Shown piece after piece: positions 44,478-53,423 of a stretch of 64,000 nt of DNA. How positions within the stretch are numbered: position 1 is the first letter of the stretch; every line of letters starts with the position of its first letter. Source of the DNA: an uncultured Methanoregula sp. (lineage in GTDB: Archaea > Halobacteriota > Methanomicrobia > Methanomicrobiales > Methanospirillaceae). The translations under genes were made by a program, and so were the position numbers. Below the pieces are notes generated by a model that was given only the letters and a program-made list of their open reading frames with translations, had not been told where the DNA came from and did no database searches. The stretch covers positions 124,001 through 188,000 of the forward strand of contig NZ_OY781872.1 in the NCBI RefSeq assembly GCF_963677065.1, written 5' to 3'.

Positions 44478-45059
44478 ATGCGAACCGAAATTCTTTTTGA
44501 CAGTGCTTTTACCGGTCTTGAGGCCGCGATCGTACTCATAGCCTTTGTTGTTGTTGCTGCCGTATTCTCGTACGTTGTCCTCGGCGCCGGTTTTTACACA
44601 ACGCAGAAGAGCCAGGAAGTTGTCCACACCGGTGTCCAGTCTGCAGGGTCCAACATGCAGGTTGTCGGGAATGTGTATGGTGTTGGCACGCAGGGAGACA
44701 CGATAAACAAGGTGAACTTCAGCATCGCGCTTGCCCCGGGGGGAACGCCGATAGATTTTGAGAAACTGGTCATTGTGTACAGCAATGCCACCACGCTTGA
44801 GACCCTCAGGCCGATTGCCGGATGGCAGGGATCCGGGGTTACTGCCGGTACCTGGGGGATAGCAAGCGTCCAGAACCCGGTCGGGATCTCCAACAACCTG
44901 CTGGAGAAGGGCGAGCAGTTCGACATCTGCGCTGCTCCGACAAACGGCATCATCAAGAATGACGCATTTACCCTTGAAGTCAAACCGGATATCGGGGCAA
45001 CGATCGCGATAAAGCGGACGGCCCCGCCCTCCATCAGCGGCGTGAATGTTCTCTTCTGA
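44478..45059 (+). CDS. Archaellin (archaeal flagellin)
   Basis: 193 residues. Class III signal: short polar leader ending DSAFTG, cleavage before LEAAIVLIAFVVVAAVFSYV, the hydrophobic coiled core of archaellins, then VVLGAGFYTTQKSQEVVHTG. The surface domain has beta character and ends VKPDIGATIAIKRTAPP. Forms the filament of the archaellum after FlaK cleavage. It is solitary: no fla motor or second archaellin gene is nearby. A T9 run follows the stop. Confidence 0.85.
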   Translation: MRTEILFDSAFTGLEAAIVLIAFVVVAAVFSYVVLGAGFYTTQKSQEVVHTGVQSAGSNMQVVGNVYGVGTQGDTINKVNFSIALAPGGTPIDFEKLVIVYSNATTLETLRPIAGWQGSGVTAGTWGIASVQNPVGISNNLLEKGEQFDICAAPTNGIIKNDAFTLEVKPDIGATIAIKRTAPPSISGVNVLF

Positions 45060-45061
45060 TC

Positions 45062-45070
45062 TTTTTTTTT
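45062..45070 (+). terminator. Poly-T terminator after archaellin
   Basis: T9 two bases after the archaellin stop codon, a strong archaeal terminator. Confidence 0.55.
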
Positions 45071-45247
45071 CGTTCATGGACCGGCCGGGTCCCGGTTCGG
45101 ATTATGAAATGGTAAAAAATGGCGATGTTTCATAAGCCCCGGGGCCGCTAAGGCGTGGCGGGGCAATTGCCGGAAAACCAGAACCGGTCAGGATTTGTGC
45201 AAGAAATGCTTTTTCACTGGACCTCCAATAATCGTTGGGGGTATATA

Positions 45248-45766
45248 ATGTCCGATAAAAAACAATCACCATCCCGTATACGATCCGGAATTCTGCCTTG
45301 CGTGGGGATACTCTTTGTTGTACTGCTGAGTGCCGGATGTACCGGTGCATTTTCTGGCACACAGAATACCGTTCCGGGGACTCCGGTTTCGCCAGGTACT
45401 GCAACGAATCAGACCCCCGATAACAGCACATTTGATCATCAGATAACGATGCAGGTTGTCATGGTGGACGAAAAGGCAAATGCTGAATATGCAACGGTAT
45501 GGCTTACTCCATCTGCACGCATTTACACACTTCCAAAAAATATACCGGACTACAAGACATATATCGCGTTAATGGAACAATCCATAAAAGACGGCTCGTT
45601 CCTTACGTTCACGCTTGATACTCAGGATTCTTCGCAAGGTTTTTCGATAATCAAAAATGTTGTGAAAGGCGTGCAGCCAACAACTTCTTCAAATGGAGAA
45701 AAGGCAGTGCAGGTAGCGCAACCAGCATCTCCTCCGGATGAAGTAAATCAGGCACATCAGAAATAA
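45248..45766 (+). CDS. Predicted lipoprotein, Methanomicrobiales-type
   Basis: 172 residues. Basic N-terminus, hydrophobic LPCVGILFVVLLSAGC with the lipobox LSAGC, then a Thr/Pro-rich linker. The soluble domain (QITMQVVMVDEKANAEYATV, then IPDYKTYIALMEQSIKDGSF) is unrecognised. ATG 45248 is preceded by a TATA-like GTATATAATG that is also part of the start. The stop overlaps (TAATG) a decayed copy of its own middle part. Probably anchored outside the membrane; function unknown. Confidence 0.6.
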   Translation: MSDKKQSPSRIRSGILPCVGILFVVLLSAGCTGAFSGTQNTVPGTPVSPGTATNQTPDNSTFDHQITMQVVMVDEKANAEYATVWLTPSARIYTLPKNIPDYKTYIALMEQSIKDGSFLTFTLDTQDSSQGFSIIKNVVKGVQPTTSSNGEKAVQVAQPASPPDEVNQAHQK

Positions 45767-45975
45767 TGAAGGTTATCAATGGGGACGAAAAGGCAGATGC
45801 GGAGTACGCCACAGTCCGGCTTACTCCATCTGCACGCATCTATAAACTTGTAAAAAATATTCCGGACTACAAGACATATATCGGTTTAATGGAATAATCC
45901 AAAATAGACGGATCGCTCCTTACCGTGACGCCCGATACTGCTGACCCTTCTGTAATGAAAAGCATCAGTAAATGA
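45766..45975 (+). pseudogene. Decayed partial tandem copy of the lipoprotein
   Basis: Reads MKVINGDEKADAEYATVRLT then PSARIYKLVKNIPDYKTYIG, which matches the soluble domain of the preceding gene. It has an in-frame TAA at 45895-45897 (CAA in the parent) and no signal peptide. Internal duplication followed by decay. Confidence 0.75.
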
Positions 45976-46017
45976 AAATCAGTAAAAAACCATTATCATT
46001 TTTTTAGAGATTTTTTT

Positions 46018-46120
46018 AAAAATTTTTCAGGAAAATCCGGTTGGAAATTTTCCGGAAAATTTTTTTGATCGCTGCGCACTTCCGGGAAGGGGCGGAGGAG
46101 TCGATTGTAATTTTCCCGGC
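46018..46120. repeat. AT/GC palindrome-rich repeat, copy 1
   Basis: Core GAAAATCCGGTTGGAAATTT then CCGGAAAA...TTTTTTGATCG, a GGGGCGG run, and TTTTCCCGGC. Aligns well to 46884-46990. It is full of short inverted AAATTT/CCGG units. Confidence 0.6.
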
Positions 46121-46883
46121 AAAGTCTGCTCAAAGTTTTCAATCAAAGCCCGGTTGAAAATTTTTCAGGGAGGGCCTGCTCAATTATTTCCGGCCCGGGT
46201 CTCACCCACTCCCGCTGAAACCCGGGGTTGGCTCAATTCAGGTTACAGACAAGGATGGCTCGTCGGTAACGTCAGAGAAATGCCCTCCAAAACCCATCAG
46301 GAATTCACAACTCAGTTCAACTCACTTCTCCGATGTAAACTCCTGAAAACCTGGTACGGGTGAAGACCCGGTTCCCCGGATTTAATGCGAAAAATGATGA
46401 ATTATAATCGACCTTTTTAGCAATACCCGATTTAATCGCTCCGTTTGCCATATTTCGCTATAAAATGACCTCTAAAAACGTCCCTATTGTAGCCTTTTGG
46501 ACAGCCGATCGTATGCCGGATGGCCTAAGGTTGGCGGAAATCAAAAAGAACCCCCGTTTTGGGGCCCGGATCGAACCGTCCCAACGTCGGACACCGGCGT
46601 GAATTTCGCGATTCCTGCCGGACCCCCTCTTCATACAATTCCTCCAGGAGTTTTCGATCAAACAGGGGGTGATCGGATCGGAAACGGGGCTCAATCTGGG
46701 CTTTGTTTGAAAATTTTGGGGAAACGGGGGCCGTCGCGAGCCCGGATTGGAGGGGTTGTGAAGTGCATTTTGGGAGTGTTTTGGAGGGGCGTTTCAGGAC
46801 GGAGAAAGGGGATTTTTTGTTCTTATGGGATCGCGTGAAATTTTTATTTTTTTCGCGGAAAATTTTTCCGGCAATTTTTTTTT

Positions 46884-46990
46884 CAAAATTTTTTCATGAA
46901 AATCCGGTTGGAAATTTTTCCGGAAAAATTTTTTGATCGGTACGCAGCTTCCAGGCAGGGGCGGTGGGGCCGGTTGAAATTTTCCGGGCC
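46884..46990. repeat. AT/GC palindrome-rich repeat, copy 2
   Basis: Same order as copy 1: GAAAATCCGGTTGGAAATTT, CCGGAAAAATTTTTTGATCG, AGGGGCGGTGGGG, TTTTCCGGGC. Differs from copy 1 by scattered substitutions and small length changes in the T runs, so the two have been separate for some time. Confidence 0.6.
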
Positions 46991-47116
46991 GGGTTTGAAT
47001 TATTTTTTCAACCGGGGCTGACCGGAATTTTTCAGGCAAGGTTCGATGATAATTTTTCATGCAGTGTTTGAATAATTTATTTTGTGCAGAAATAATTTTT
47101 AAACTGTTAACGTTCT

Positions 47117-47258
47117 CGGGGCTTCGCCCCGCACACTCGTGGCACCCCCCATTGCGATGACGATGTATTACCCGTTTTGGGAAAAAATACAATCCATAGT
47201 CATCCGCTCATTGAAGCCGCCGCGGGGCGCCCTTCGGGGCGGTGTGGGTTATCGCAAT
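47117..47258. repeat. Palindromic element 2
   Basis: CGGGGCTTCGCCCCG hairpin (47117-47131), then ATTGCGAT (47151-47158) facing ATCGCAAT (47251-47258), with inner GCGATGAC / GTCATCCGC pairing and a CGCCC-TTCG-GGGCG hairpin (47228-47241). Shares the TTGCGATG...GTATTACC core with element 1 at 39113. Confidence 0.5.
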
Positions 47259-47292
47259 AATAAGATGATCACTTCTTGATTTTACCTTATGA

Positions 47293-47334
47293 TCACGCAA
47301 TGCGATCGCGGAATTGCCAGTCAACGAGAATCAA
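47293..47334 (-). pseudogene. Relic resembling the 5' end of dcd
   Basis: On the minus strand a TTG is followed by ILVDWQFRDRIA and a stop, against [13 protein letters not shown] at the start of dcd (43760-44317). About 28 of 39 bases match. Too short to work; either a remnant of another dCTP deaminase gene or a partial duplication. Confidence 0.5.
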
Positions 47335-47413
47335 TGATGATAAAATGAGATTCTAGACACGATAAGGCAAATTTTCTGAAAATATTAGTTGCAATCAATC
47401 ATTATTTTATTCT

Positions 47414-48529
47414 TTGTTGATAATTGCATTTATTAGAAAAATGGTGAGGATTTTGAAGAGTTCATCAAAAAAAGATGAAAATTTAGAAATTAATATCAAA
47501 GAATTCATCACGGAGTTATCCCATCAAGGAATCGTCATTAATAATTCAGAAAATTTTGATGAGGCAATTTCGAAAGGTATTGAGTTATATTGTTCAAAAT
47601 TTGAGAAGCAAACAATAGATAAAAGAACAATTGATTTACCAATATTCATTAAAAATGAGCATAAGTGGCAAATCGAATTTGAAAATAGATTGTATGAACA
47701 TTGGAAAAAACCGTTTGATCTGTTGGAATTTTTTATTCATAATTCTCTAGAAGTCGGACGAATATTTAATGAGAAAAACCGTCCCTTCGCAGCAAAAAAC
47801 AACGATTATGTTTTCGAAGCTTTAATCCGACTTCATGCCCACGCCTGTCTAGTCTCACAGGAGATTCTCGTTTTGATGAAACGTGGATATGCTGATGGTG
47901 CAAATGCTCGATGGCTAACGCTAAATGAGATCGCTGTAATCTCTTTTTTCATAAAAAAGCATGGAAATGATGTTGCAGAGCGATACCTATTGTATCAATA
48001 TATTGAGTCGTGCAAGGCCATGAGAGAATATCAAAAATATGCTTCTCGACTTGGATATTCCCCCTATTCCGATGAAGAAATTGAAAATATGGTAAATATT
48101 CGAAAAAAACTTATTGAAAGATTTGGGAGAAATTTTTCGAACAATAATGGTTGGGCCGCAGAAATACTTAAGAAAAATTCACCTCAGTTTATTGACCTCG
48201 CCCAGACAGCTAATTTAGATCACTTATATCCACTTTTCAAAATGGCGAGTAATGCAGTTCATGCAACATGTTCTAAGGGACTTTACTTCAAATTGGGGGA
48301 TCCGTCTGGAAAGGTTATGCAGGCGGGACCTAGTAATTATGGAATGGCCGATCCCGGTCAAAATACTGCGATATCACTTTTGCACGTAAATGTTGCGCTT
48401 CTCAATATAAGGCCGAATTTAGAAAATTTAGCAACAATGAAAGCGATGCAACCATTATTAAAGGAAATTAAAATGGCGTTTATTGAAGCACAAAAATCAA
48501 TAAATCCCGATCAATTCAAATGGGAGTAG
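47414..48529 (+). CDS. DUF5677-like protein, AT-rich
   Basis: 371 residues, largely helical. The segment RLHAHACLVSQEILVLMKRG, YADGANARWLTLNEIAVISF, then ERYLLYQYIESCKAMREYQK and ASNAVHATCSKGLYFKLG fits the DUF5677 pattern. Function unknown; such proteins are found in accessory and defence-like settings. Start ATG 47414 (or 47441/47444). Base composition is far more AT-rich than the neighbours, as in the ATPase/PIN island, so recently acquired. Confidence 0.6.
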   Translation: MLIIAFIRKMVRILKSSSKKDENLEINIKEFITELSHQGIVINNSENFDEAISKGIELYCSKFEKQTIDKRTIDLPIFIKNEHKWQIEFENRLYEHWKKPFDLLEFFIHNSLEVGRIFNEKNRPFAAKNNDYVFEALIRLHAHACLVSQEILVLMKRGYADGANARWLTLNEIAVISFFIKKHGNDVAERYLLYQYIESCKAMREYQKYASRLGYSPYSDEEIENMVNIRKKLIERFGRNFSNNNGWAAEILKKNSPQFIDLAQTANLDHLYPLFKMASNAVHATCSKGLYFKLGDPSGKVMQAGPSNYGMADPGQNTAISLLHVNVALLNIRPNLENLATMKAMQPLLKEIKMAFIEAQKSINPDQFKWE

Positions 48530-48576
48530 GAATTCCACTTATCATCACAAAATCGGTGAGTCAAAAGGTTCTTGGC

Positions 48577-49329
48577 CTATTCGTCTTTCCCGGAATCCCG
48601 GAGATTCCCCGTCCCCGTCTTATCCCGGTCCAGCAGCGCCGGGTCGATGTGCCACTCGCTCCGGCGCAGGAGCCCGTGGAGGGTGCTCGCTTCCCGGATG
48701 GTCAGGTTGCACCGGCCGAGAACCCGCCGGATCAGGATCATCGTGTTCTCCCGCTTGAACTCCGGGTGATGGATCTCGTCCAGATACCGGTCAATGTGCT
48801 GGTACAGGTACTGCAGGTCCTGGGGCGGGGCGAGCCGGATCTCCGGCAGCGGGAGATTGGAGAGTTCATAGCAGACAACGCCCACCGCGTGCGAGAGATT
48901 GAGGATCGGGTACTCCTCGCTCGTCGGAATCGTGCAGATCATGTCGCTCCGCTTGACTTCCTCGTTGTTGAGACCCCAGTTCTCGCGCCCGAACAGGATG
49001 GAGATCCGGCCGTCCACATCCTTGATCCGCTCCCGGAGTTCCTTTGGCGAATAAAACGGCATCCGCATGGCATGGCAGACCGATTTGCTCACGGCACCGG
49101 TAGTCGAGATGACGATATTGCTCCGGGCAAAAACATCCTCAATGGTACAGACTTCGGCACGTTTCAGCAGATCCTGGGCATGGGATGCCCGGCCCTTTGA
49201 CTCCTCGCCGAGTTTGCACGGGTTGATCAGGACAAGCCGGTTGAACCCGAAGTTCTTCATCACCCGTGCTGCAAAACCCACGTTTCCTTCATAGAGGGGC
49301 TCGACGAGAACGATGTCAATCTCGGGCAT
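48577..49329 (-). CDS. trmJ: tRNA (cytidine/uridine-32-2'-O)-methyltransferase, TrmJ-like
   Basis: 250 residues, SPOUT (TrmH group 1). IDIVLVEPLYEGNVGFAARV, NFGFNRLVLINPC, ISILFGRENWGLNNEEV and PILNLSHAVGVVCYEL carry the SAM knot and catalytic motifs. 2'-O-methylates position 32 of tRNAs. Charged helical C-terminus. Same strand as the GGGP synthase gene upstream (8-base gap), likely co-transcribed. Confidence 0.88.
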   Translation of the reverse strand: MPEIDIVLVEPLYEGNVGFAARVMKNFGFNRLVLINPCKLGEESKGRASHAQDLLKRAEVCTIEDVFARSNIVISTTGAVSKSVCHAMRMPFYSPKELRERIKDVDGRISILFGRENWGLNNEEVKRSDMICTIPTSEEYPILNLSHAVGVVCYELSNLPLPEIRLAPPQDLQYLYQHIDRYLDEIHHPEFKRENTMILIRRVLGRCNLTIREASTLHGLLRRSEWHIDPALLDRDKTGTGNLRDSGKDE

Positions 49330-49337
49330 AAAAAAAG

Positions 49338-50027
49338 TTACTGGACCGCGTCAACGGTTGCTTTCAGGACACCGGCACCCTGGTCGTAGACAGCGTTTCC
49401 GACAACGATGGTATCAGCGTATTTTCCCATCTGTGCAGCTTTCTCCGCGGAGTTGATGCCCCCGCCATAGTAGAGGATCGCCTTGTCAACGGCTTCCGAT
49501 GCGGCTTTCACAACCTCCGGGTTGCCGAACGTGCCGCTGTACTCGATGTACACGATCGGGAAATGGAAGTAATGGTCGGCGACCGCAGCATATGCTGCAA
49601 CCTCCTCGGGTTTCAGGTCGCAGATGGATTTCGTTACCCGGCCAACCGATGAATTGGGATTGAGCACGATGTAAGCTTCGGGCACAATTGCATCGCCCCA
49701 CGGGATCTTTCCTTTGCTCATCTGTACCCAGGCTTTGTGTTTTCCCACGATCCACGTGACATCGGTCGTGTTCATCACGCTTGGGACAAAGACATAATCG
49801 ATGCCTTTTGTCAGCACCGCTTCAGGCCCGGCGGGTTCCATGACCAGCGGAAGATCGTACGCCTTGACCTGCTTCAGGAGTGCGGATAAATTCTCTTCGG
49901 TAACGTTCAGCGTGCCCGAGAGCATGAGGGCGTCAGTGCCGCTCGCTGCAATCGCATCGATATCACCGGGTTTCAGCTGTTTGTCGGGATCGAGTTTTGT
50001 CACATGAACCCAGTCTTTCCACTTCAT
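49338..50027 (-). CDS. Geranylgeranylglyceryl phosphate synthase
   Basis: 229 residues, PcrB/GGGPS barrel. HVTKLDPDKQLKPGDIDAI, GTDALMLSGTLNVT, YIVLNPNSSVGRVTKS, YIEYSGTFGNPEVV and LYYGGGINSAEKA match the family (glycerol-1-phosphate and prenyl-diphosphate loops). Makes the first ether bond of archaeal lipids. I start at ATG 50027; the earlier ATG three codons upstream adds only MIL. Confidence 0.88.
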   Translation of the reverse strand: MKWKDWVHVTKLDPDKQLKPGDIDAIAASGTDALMLSGTLNVTEENLSALLKQVKAYDLPLVMEPAGPEAVLTKGIDYVFVPSVMNTTDVTWIVGKHKAWVQMSKGKIPWGDAIVPEAYIVLNPNSSVGRVTKSICDLKPEEVAAYAAVADHYFHFPIVYIEYSGTFGNPEVVKAASEAVDKAILYYGGGINSAEKAAQMGKYADTIVVGNAVYDQGAGVLKATVDAVQ

Positions 50028-50156
50028 CAGAATCACTGTATTATTGGCGCTTCATCCTCATATACCGTTATCCCTGCCGGGATCCGTCCGGCCCAGGTAA
50101 TAGCAGAATATTAATATTGCATCAGCCGTAATCGGAAACATCCCCGGATCATCCCT

Positions 50157-53100
50157 ATGAAACTCCAGGAAAAGACGAGTCTTATTCTTATTGTCCTCCT
50201 GATGATAATTCTCACCCTTATTATCGTCTTTGTTTCCGGCGTTTCCCTCTCCAGCTACAGCGCACTCGAACACCGGTACGTGCTGCAGGATGTTGACGAG
50301 GCCGTGAGCCGGCTGGAGGGCGAGTACTCATCGCTCTCCGCGATCAGCACGGACTGGGGGCAATGGGATGACACCTATGCGTTCGTCAACGGGAACAAGC
50401 CGGATTATGCCTCCGGCAATCTGGTGCCGGGGATCTACAACAATCTCCGGCTCAACCTCATCGTTATAACGAACAGGAGAGGCGAAGTGGTCTATGCCGG
50501 GGCATATGATCTCCGGAACCATACCATGACTGCCATGCCGGCTGCATTCGGGCAGAACCTGGGAAAGGACAGCCCTCTTCTGAATATGACACAGCCGCAG
50601 GAGACAACCTCGGGACTCCTGGTTCTCGATGGCAGGCCCATGATCATCGCGTCCTGCCCCATACTCCATTCGGATTTATCCGGCACGCCCCAGGGGGTTG
50701 TGATCATGGGAAGGTACCTGGACAATTCGGCTGCCGTTCTTCCGGGAAAGCCGGCCCTCCAGACCCTCCGCTTCATAGCGGTAAATGATCCGGAAAACAG
50801 CCCGGATCGTCTTGTCTCCCTGAAAAATGCAGCGGGCAGGAGTACCGGCATAACCGAGACACCGGATAACAACCAGATCGCAGGATATGCCCTCATCCGG
50901 GATATTTATTCGCAGGACGCACTGGTGCTCGAGATCACCGAGCCCCGGGAGATTTATAACCAGGGGGTCTCCTCAACAACCCAGTACATTCTGATTGTGC
51001 TTGCAGCAGGGCTTCTTTTAGGGGTCACCGCGCTTCTCACCCTCGACCGGCTGGTCCTGTCCCGGCTCACCTCCCTTGGCACCCAGGTGCAGGAGATCGG
51101 CCGGCAGACGGTCCCCACCGGGAGGCTTCGGATCGAAGGAAGTGATGAGATCTCCGAGCTCTCGCAGGAGATCAACCGCATGCTCGAAACGGTCGAGAAG
51201 ACCCACGACGGCCTGATGCAGAGCGAGGCGCGGTTCCGCGAAATGGCCGAACTCCTCCCCCAGTCCATCTTCGAGATGGATGCCGATGGCCGGCTCCGGT
51301 ATGTCAACCGGGCGGGGTTCGATATCTTCGGGATGAACGAGCGGATGATAGCAGAGGGGGTGAATGTCCGGAATTTTGTCATTCCCGAAGATATCGGGCG
51401 CGTGAACCGTGGCATGGAGATCGTCATGAAGGGAAAAAAATCCTCCGGCGAGATCTACCATCTCATCCGGAAAGACGGAACCATCATGAGTGCCGTGGTG
51501 TTCACCGCCCCCATCTACCGGAACGGAACATTCCAGGGATTCCGGGGCAGCGTGAATGATATCACCGACCGGGTGAATCTCGAGGAGGCTTTGATCGAGA
51601 GCCAGGAATATCTCCAGACGCTCCTGTGGTCGGTCAAGGCGGGGATCATCGTTATCGATGCCGAGACGCACCGGATCGTTGATGCGAACCCCGCTGCCCT
51701 GGAGATGATCGGGGCCACAAAAGACCAGCTTATCAATAAGATCTGCCATGACGTCATCTGCCCGGCCGAAGAGGGCCGGTGCCCGATCACCGATCTCAGC
51801 CAGACCGTGGATAATTCCGAGCGTGAACTGGTCAGAACGGACGGGAGGACCATCTCCGTCATCAAGTACGTTGTCCCGGTCCTGCTGCAGGGCAGGCCCT
51901 GCCTGCTGGAGACCTTCATTGACAACACTGCACGAAAGAAGATCGAGCGCGACCTGCGGGAGAGCACCGAACTCATCACCGGTATCCTGCAGGCATCCCC
52001 GGCCGGTGTCTTCCGGCTCGATGCCCGGGGGAATTTCACGTTTGTCAATGATATGTTCACCAGGATCACAGGGATGAGCGGGGATCAGATCCGGGGAAGG
52101 TACTGGCTTGAGATCCTGCACCCGAACGATCAGAAAGAGCATCTCGCGGCAGTGGCTGACGCTATCCGCAGGCGTTCCCTGGTCTCGGCTGAGTCGCGCT
52201 TTGTCCATGCCAGCGGAACCGTTTCCTGGCTCCTGGGCCAGGCGGTCCCGCTCATCGATCCGGATGGAAACCTGACCGGCTGGGTGGGTTCGATCAATGA
52301 TATTTCCGAACGCAAGAAGATGGAAGAAGCGTTACGGCAGAGCCGGGAACGGCTTTCGAGCATCCTCCGGGCTTCACCCGTAGGGGTGTTTGAGACCACG
52401 GAGACCGGCACGCTTCTCTATGTCAACGAGCGCTGGGAAGAGATGGCGGGCATGACGTTCGAGACCATGAGAACGCGGCAGCCGGGAGAGATCCACAACC
52501 CTCTCGACAGGACACGGATCTCAAAAGAGATGTGGAAGAAGTTCCAGGCCCGGCTCCAGCCCCGGGCCGAGACGCGGTTCATGAGGCCGGACGGGAGTGT
52601 TATCTGGATCTACGGCCAGTCCGTCCCGGTTTATGCCCCGGACGGGAAGATCCGGGGGTATGTTGGTACGATTACCGACATCTCCGACCGGAAACGCATC
52701 GAGGATGCCATCCACCTGGCAAACAAGAAGCTCAACCTGATGAACGATATCACCCGGCACGATATCCTGAACACCATCACCGGCATCTTCGGGCTCATCG
52801 ATATGGCAGTGGCATCCGGCAACCGGGAGCAACTCGCCCAGCTGCTCAGCCAGATCAAGGACGAGGGCCGGCTCATCCAGCGCCAGATCACCTTCACCCG
52901 CGATTACCAGGGAGTCGGCGTGAACGCGCCGGTCTGGCAGAACGTGAGGGATGTAGCGGGCCGGGCAACCGCCAGCATCGGCACTGCGGGAATCTCTATT
53001 GTAATCGAGCTCGAGAATACCGAGATATTCGCCGATCCGCTGCTGGAGAAGGTATTCTATAACCTGGCAGACAACGCGATCCGGTACGGGGGAAGTCTGA

Positions 53101-53378
53101 CAACCATCCGCTTCTACTACCAGATCTCCGACAGCGGCCTTGCGCTCATCTGCGAAGATGACGGGACCGGGATCCCAAAAGCGGAGAAAGAGCATATTTT
53201 TGAACGGGGTGTTGGCAAAAACACCGGCATGGGTCTCTTTTTGACCCGCGAGATCCTCAGGATCACCGGCATCTCTATCCGGGAGACCGGCATTTTCGGG
53301 AAGGGAGCCCGGTTCGAGATGCTCATCCCAAGCGGCATGTGGCGGTTTGCAAAGGAGCCGGGGCAGGGGAACGATTAA
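50157..53378 (+). CDS. Multi-PAS sensor histidine kinase with CHASE4-like sensor
   Basis: 1073 residues. TM1 (~9-28), an extracytoplasmic sensor with the CHASE4-type STDWGQWDDTYAFV (~60-80), TM2 (~280-298), a HAMP segment, then four PAS domains (~360-850, GFRGSVNDITDRVNLEEALI and LTGWVGSINDISERKKMEEA linkers), H-box ITRHDILNTITGIF, N-box VFYNLADNAIRYGG, G1 CEDDGTGIPK and G2 GKNTGMGLFLTREIL. Membrane sensor for an external ligand plus cytoplasmic cues. The response regulator gene follows after 45 bases. Confidence 0.9.
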   Translation: MKLQEKTSLILIVLLMIILTLIIVFVSGVSLSSYSALEHRYVLQDVDEAVSRLEGEYSSLSAISTDWGQWDDTYAFVNGNKPDYASGNLVPGIYNNLRLNLIVITNRRGEVVYAGAYDLRNHTMTAMPAAFGQNLGKDSPLLNMTQPQETTSGLLVLDGRPMIIASCPILHSDLSGTPQGVVIMGRYLDNSAAVLPGKPALQTLRFIAVNDPENSPDRLVSLKNAAGRSTGITETPDNNQIAGYALIRDIYSQDALVLEITEPREIYNQGVSSTTQYILIVLAAGLLLGVTALLTLDRLVLSRLTSLGTQVQEIGRQTVPTGRLRIEGSDEISELSQEINRMLETVEKTHDGLMQSEARFREMAELLPQSIFEMDADGRLRYVNRAGFDIFGMNERMIAEGVNVRNFVIPEDIGRVNRGMEIVMKGKKSSGEIYHLIRKDGTIMSAVVFTAPIYRNGTFQGFRGSVNDITDRVNLEEALIESQEYLQTLLWSVKAGIIVIDAETHRIVDANPAALEMIGATKDQLINKICHDVICPAEEGRCPITDLSQTVDNSERELVRTDGRTISVIKYVVPVLLQGRPCLLETFIDNTARKKIERDLRESTELITGILQASPAGVFRLDARGNFTFVNDMFTRITGMSGDQIRGRYWLEILHPNDQKEHLAAVADAIRRRSLVSAESRFVHASGTVSWLLGQAVPLIDPDGNLTGWVGSINDISERKKMEEALRQSRERLSSILRASPVGVFETTETGTLLYVNERWEEMAGMTFETMRTRQPGEIHNPLDRTRISKEMWKKFQARLQPRAETRFMRPDGSVIWIYGQSVPVYAPDGKIRGYVGTITDISDRKRIEDAIHLANKKLNLMNDITRHDILNTITGIFGLIDMAVASGNREQLAQLLSQIKDEGRLIQRQITFTRDYQGVGVNAPVWQNVRDVAGRATASIGTAGISIVIELENTEIFADPLLEKVFYNLADNAIRYGGSLTTIRFYYQISDSGLALICEDDGTGIPKAEKEHIFERGVGKNTGMGLFLTREILRITGISIRETGIFGKGARFEMLIPSGMWRFAKEPGQGND

Positions 53379-53423
53379 AGATAAAAGGTGGACCATCCAT
53401 CAGATTATAGGAGGGGACAGGAA

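Larger units (their letters stand above)
45976..47292. other. Repetitive, non-coding intergenic region
   Basis: About 1.3 kb without a supported gene. It contains two copies of an A/T-run-rich ~105 bp repeat (46018-46120 and 46884-46990), a strongly G-biased stretch (46650-46810) and the palindromic element at 47117. Open frames at 46154, 46497 and 46703 look like chance. Confidence 0.55.

Noticed and set aside
46154..46936. Plus-strand frames of 69-113 codons in the repetitive region
   Set aside because: They cross repeats and AT/G runs, have odd composition and no start signals.
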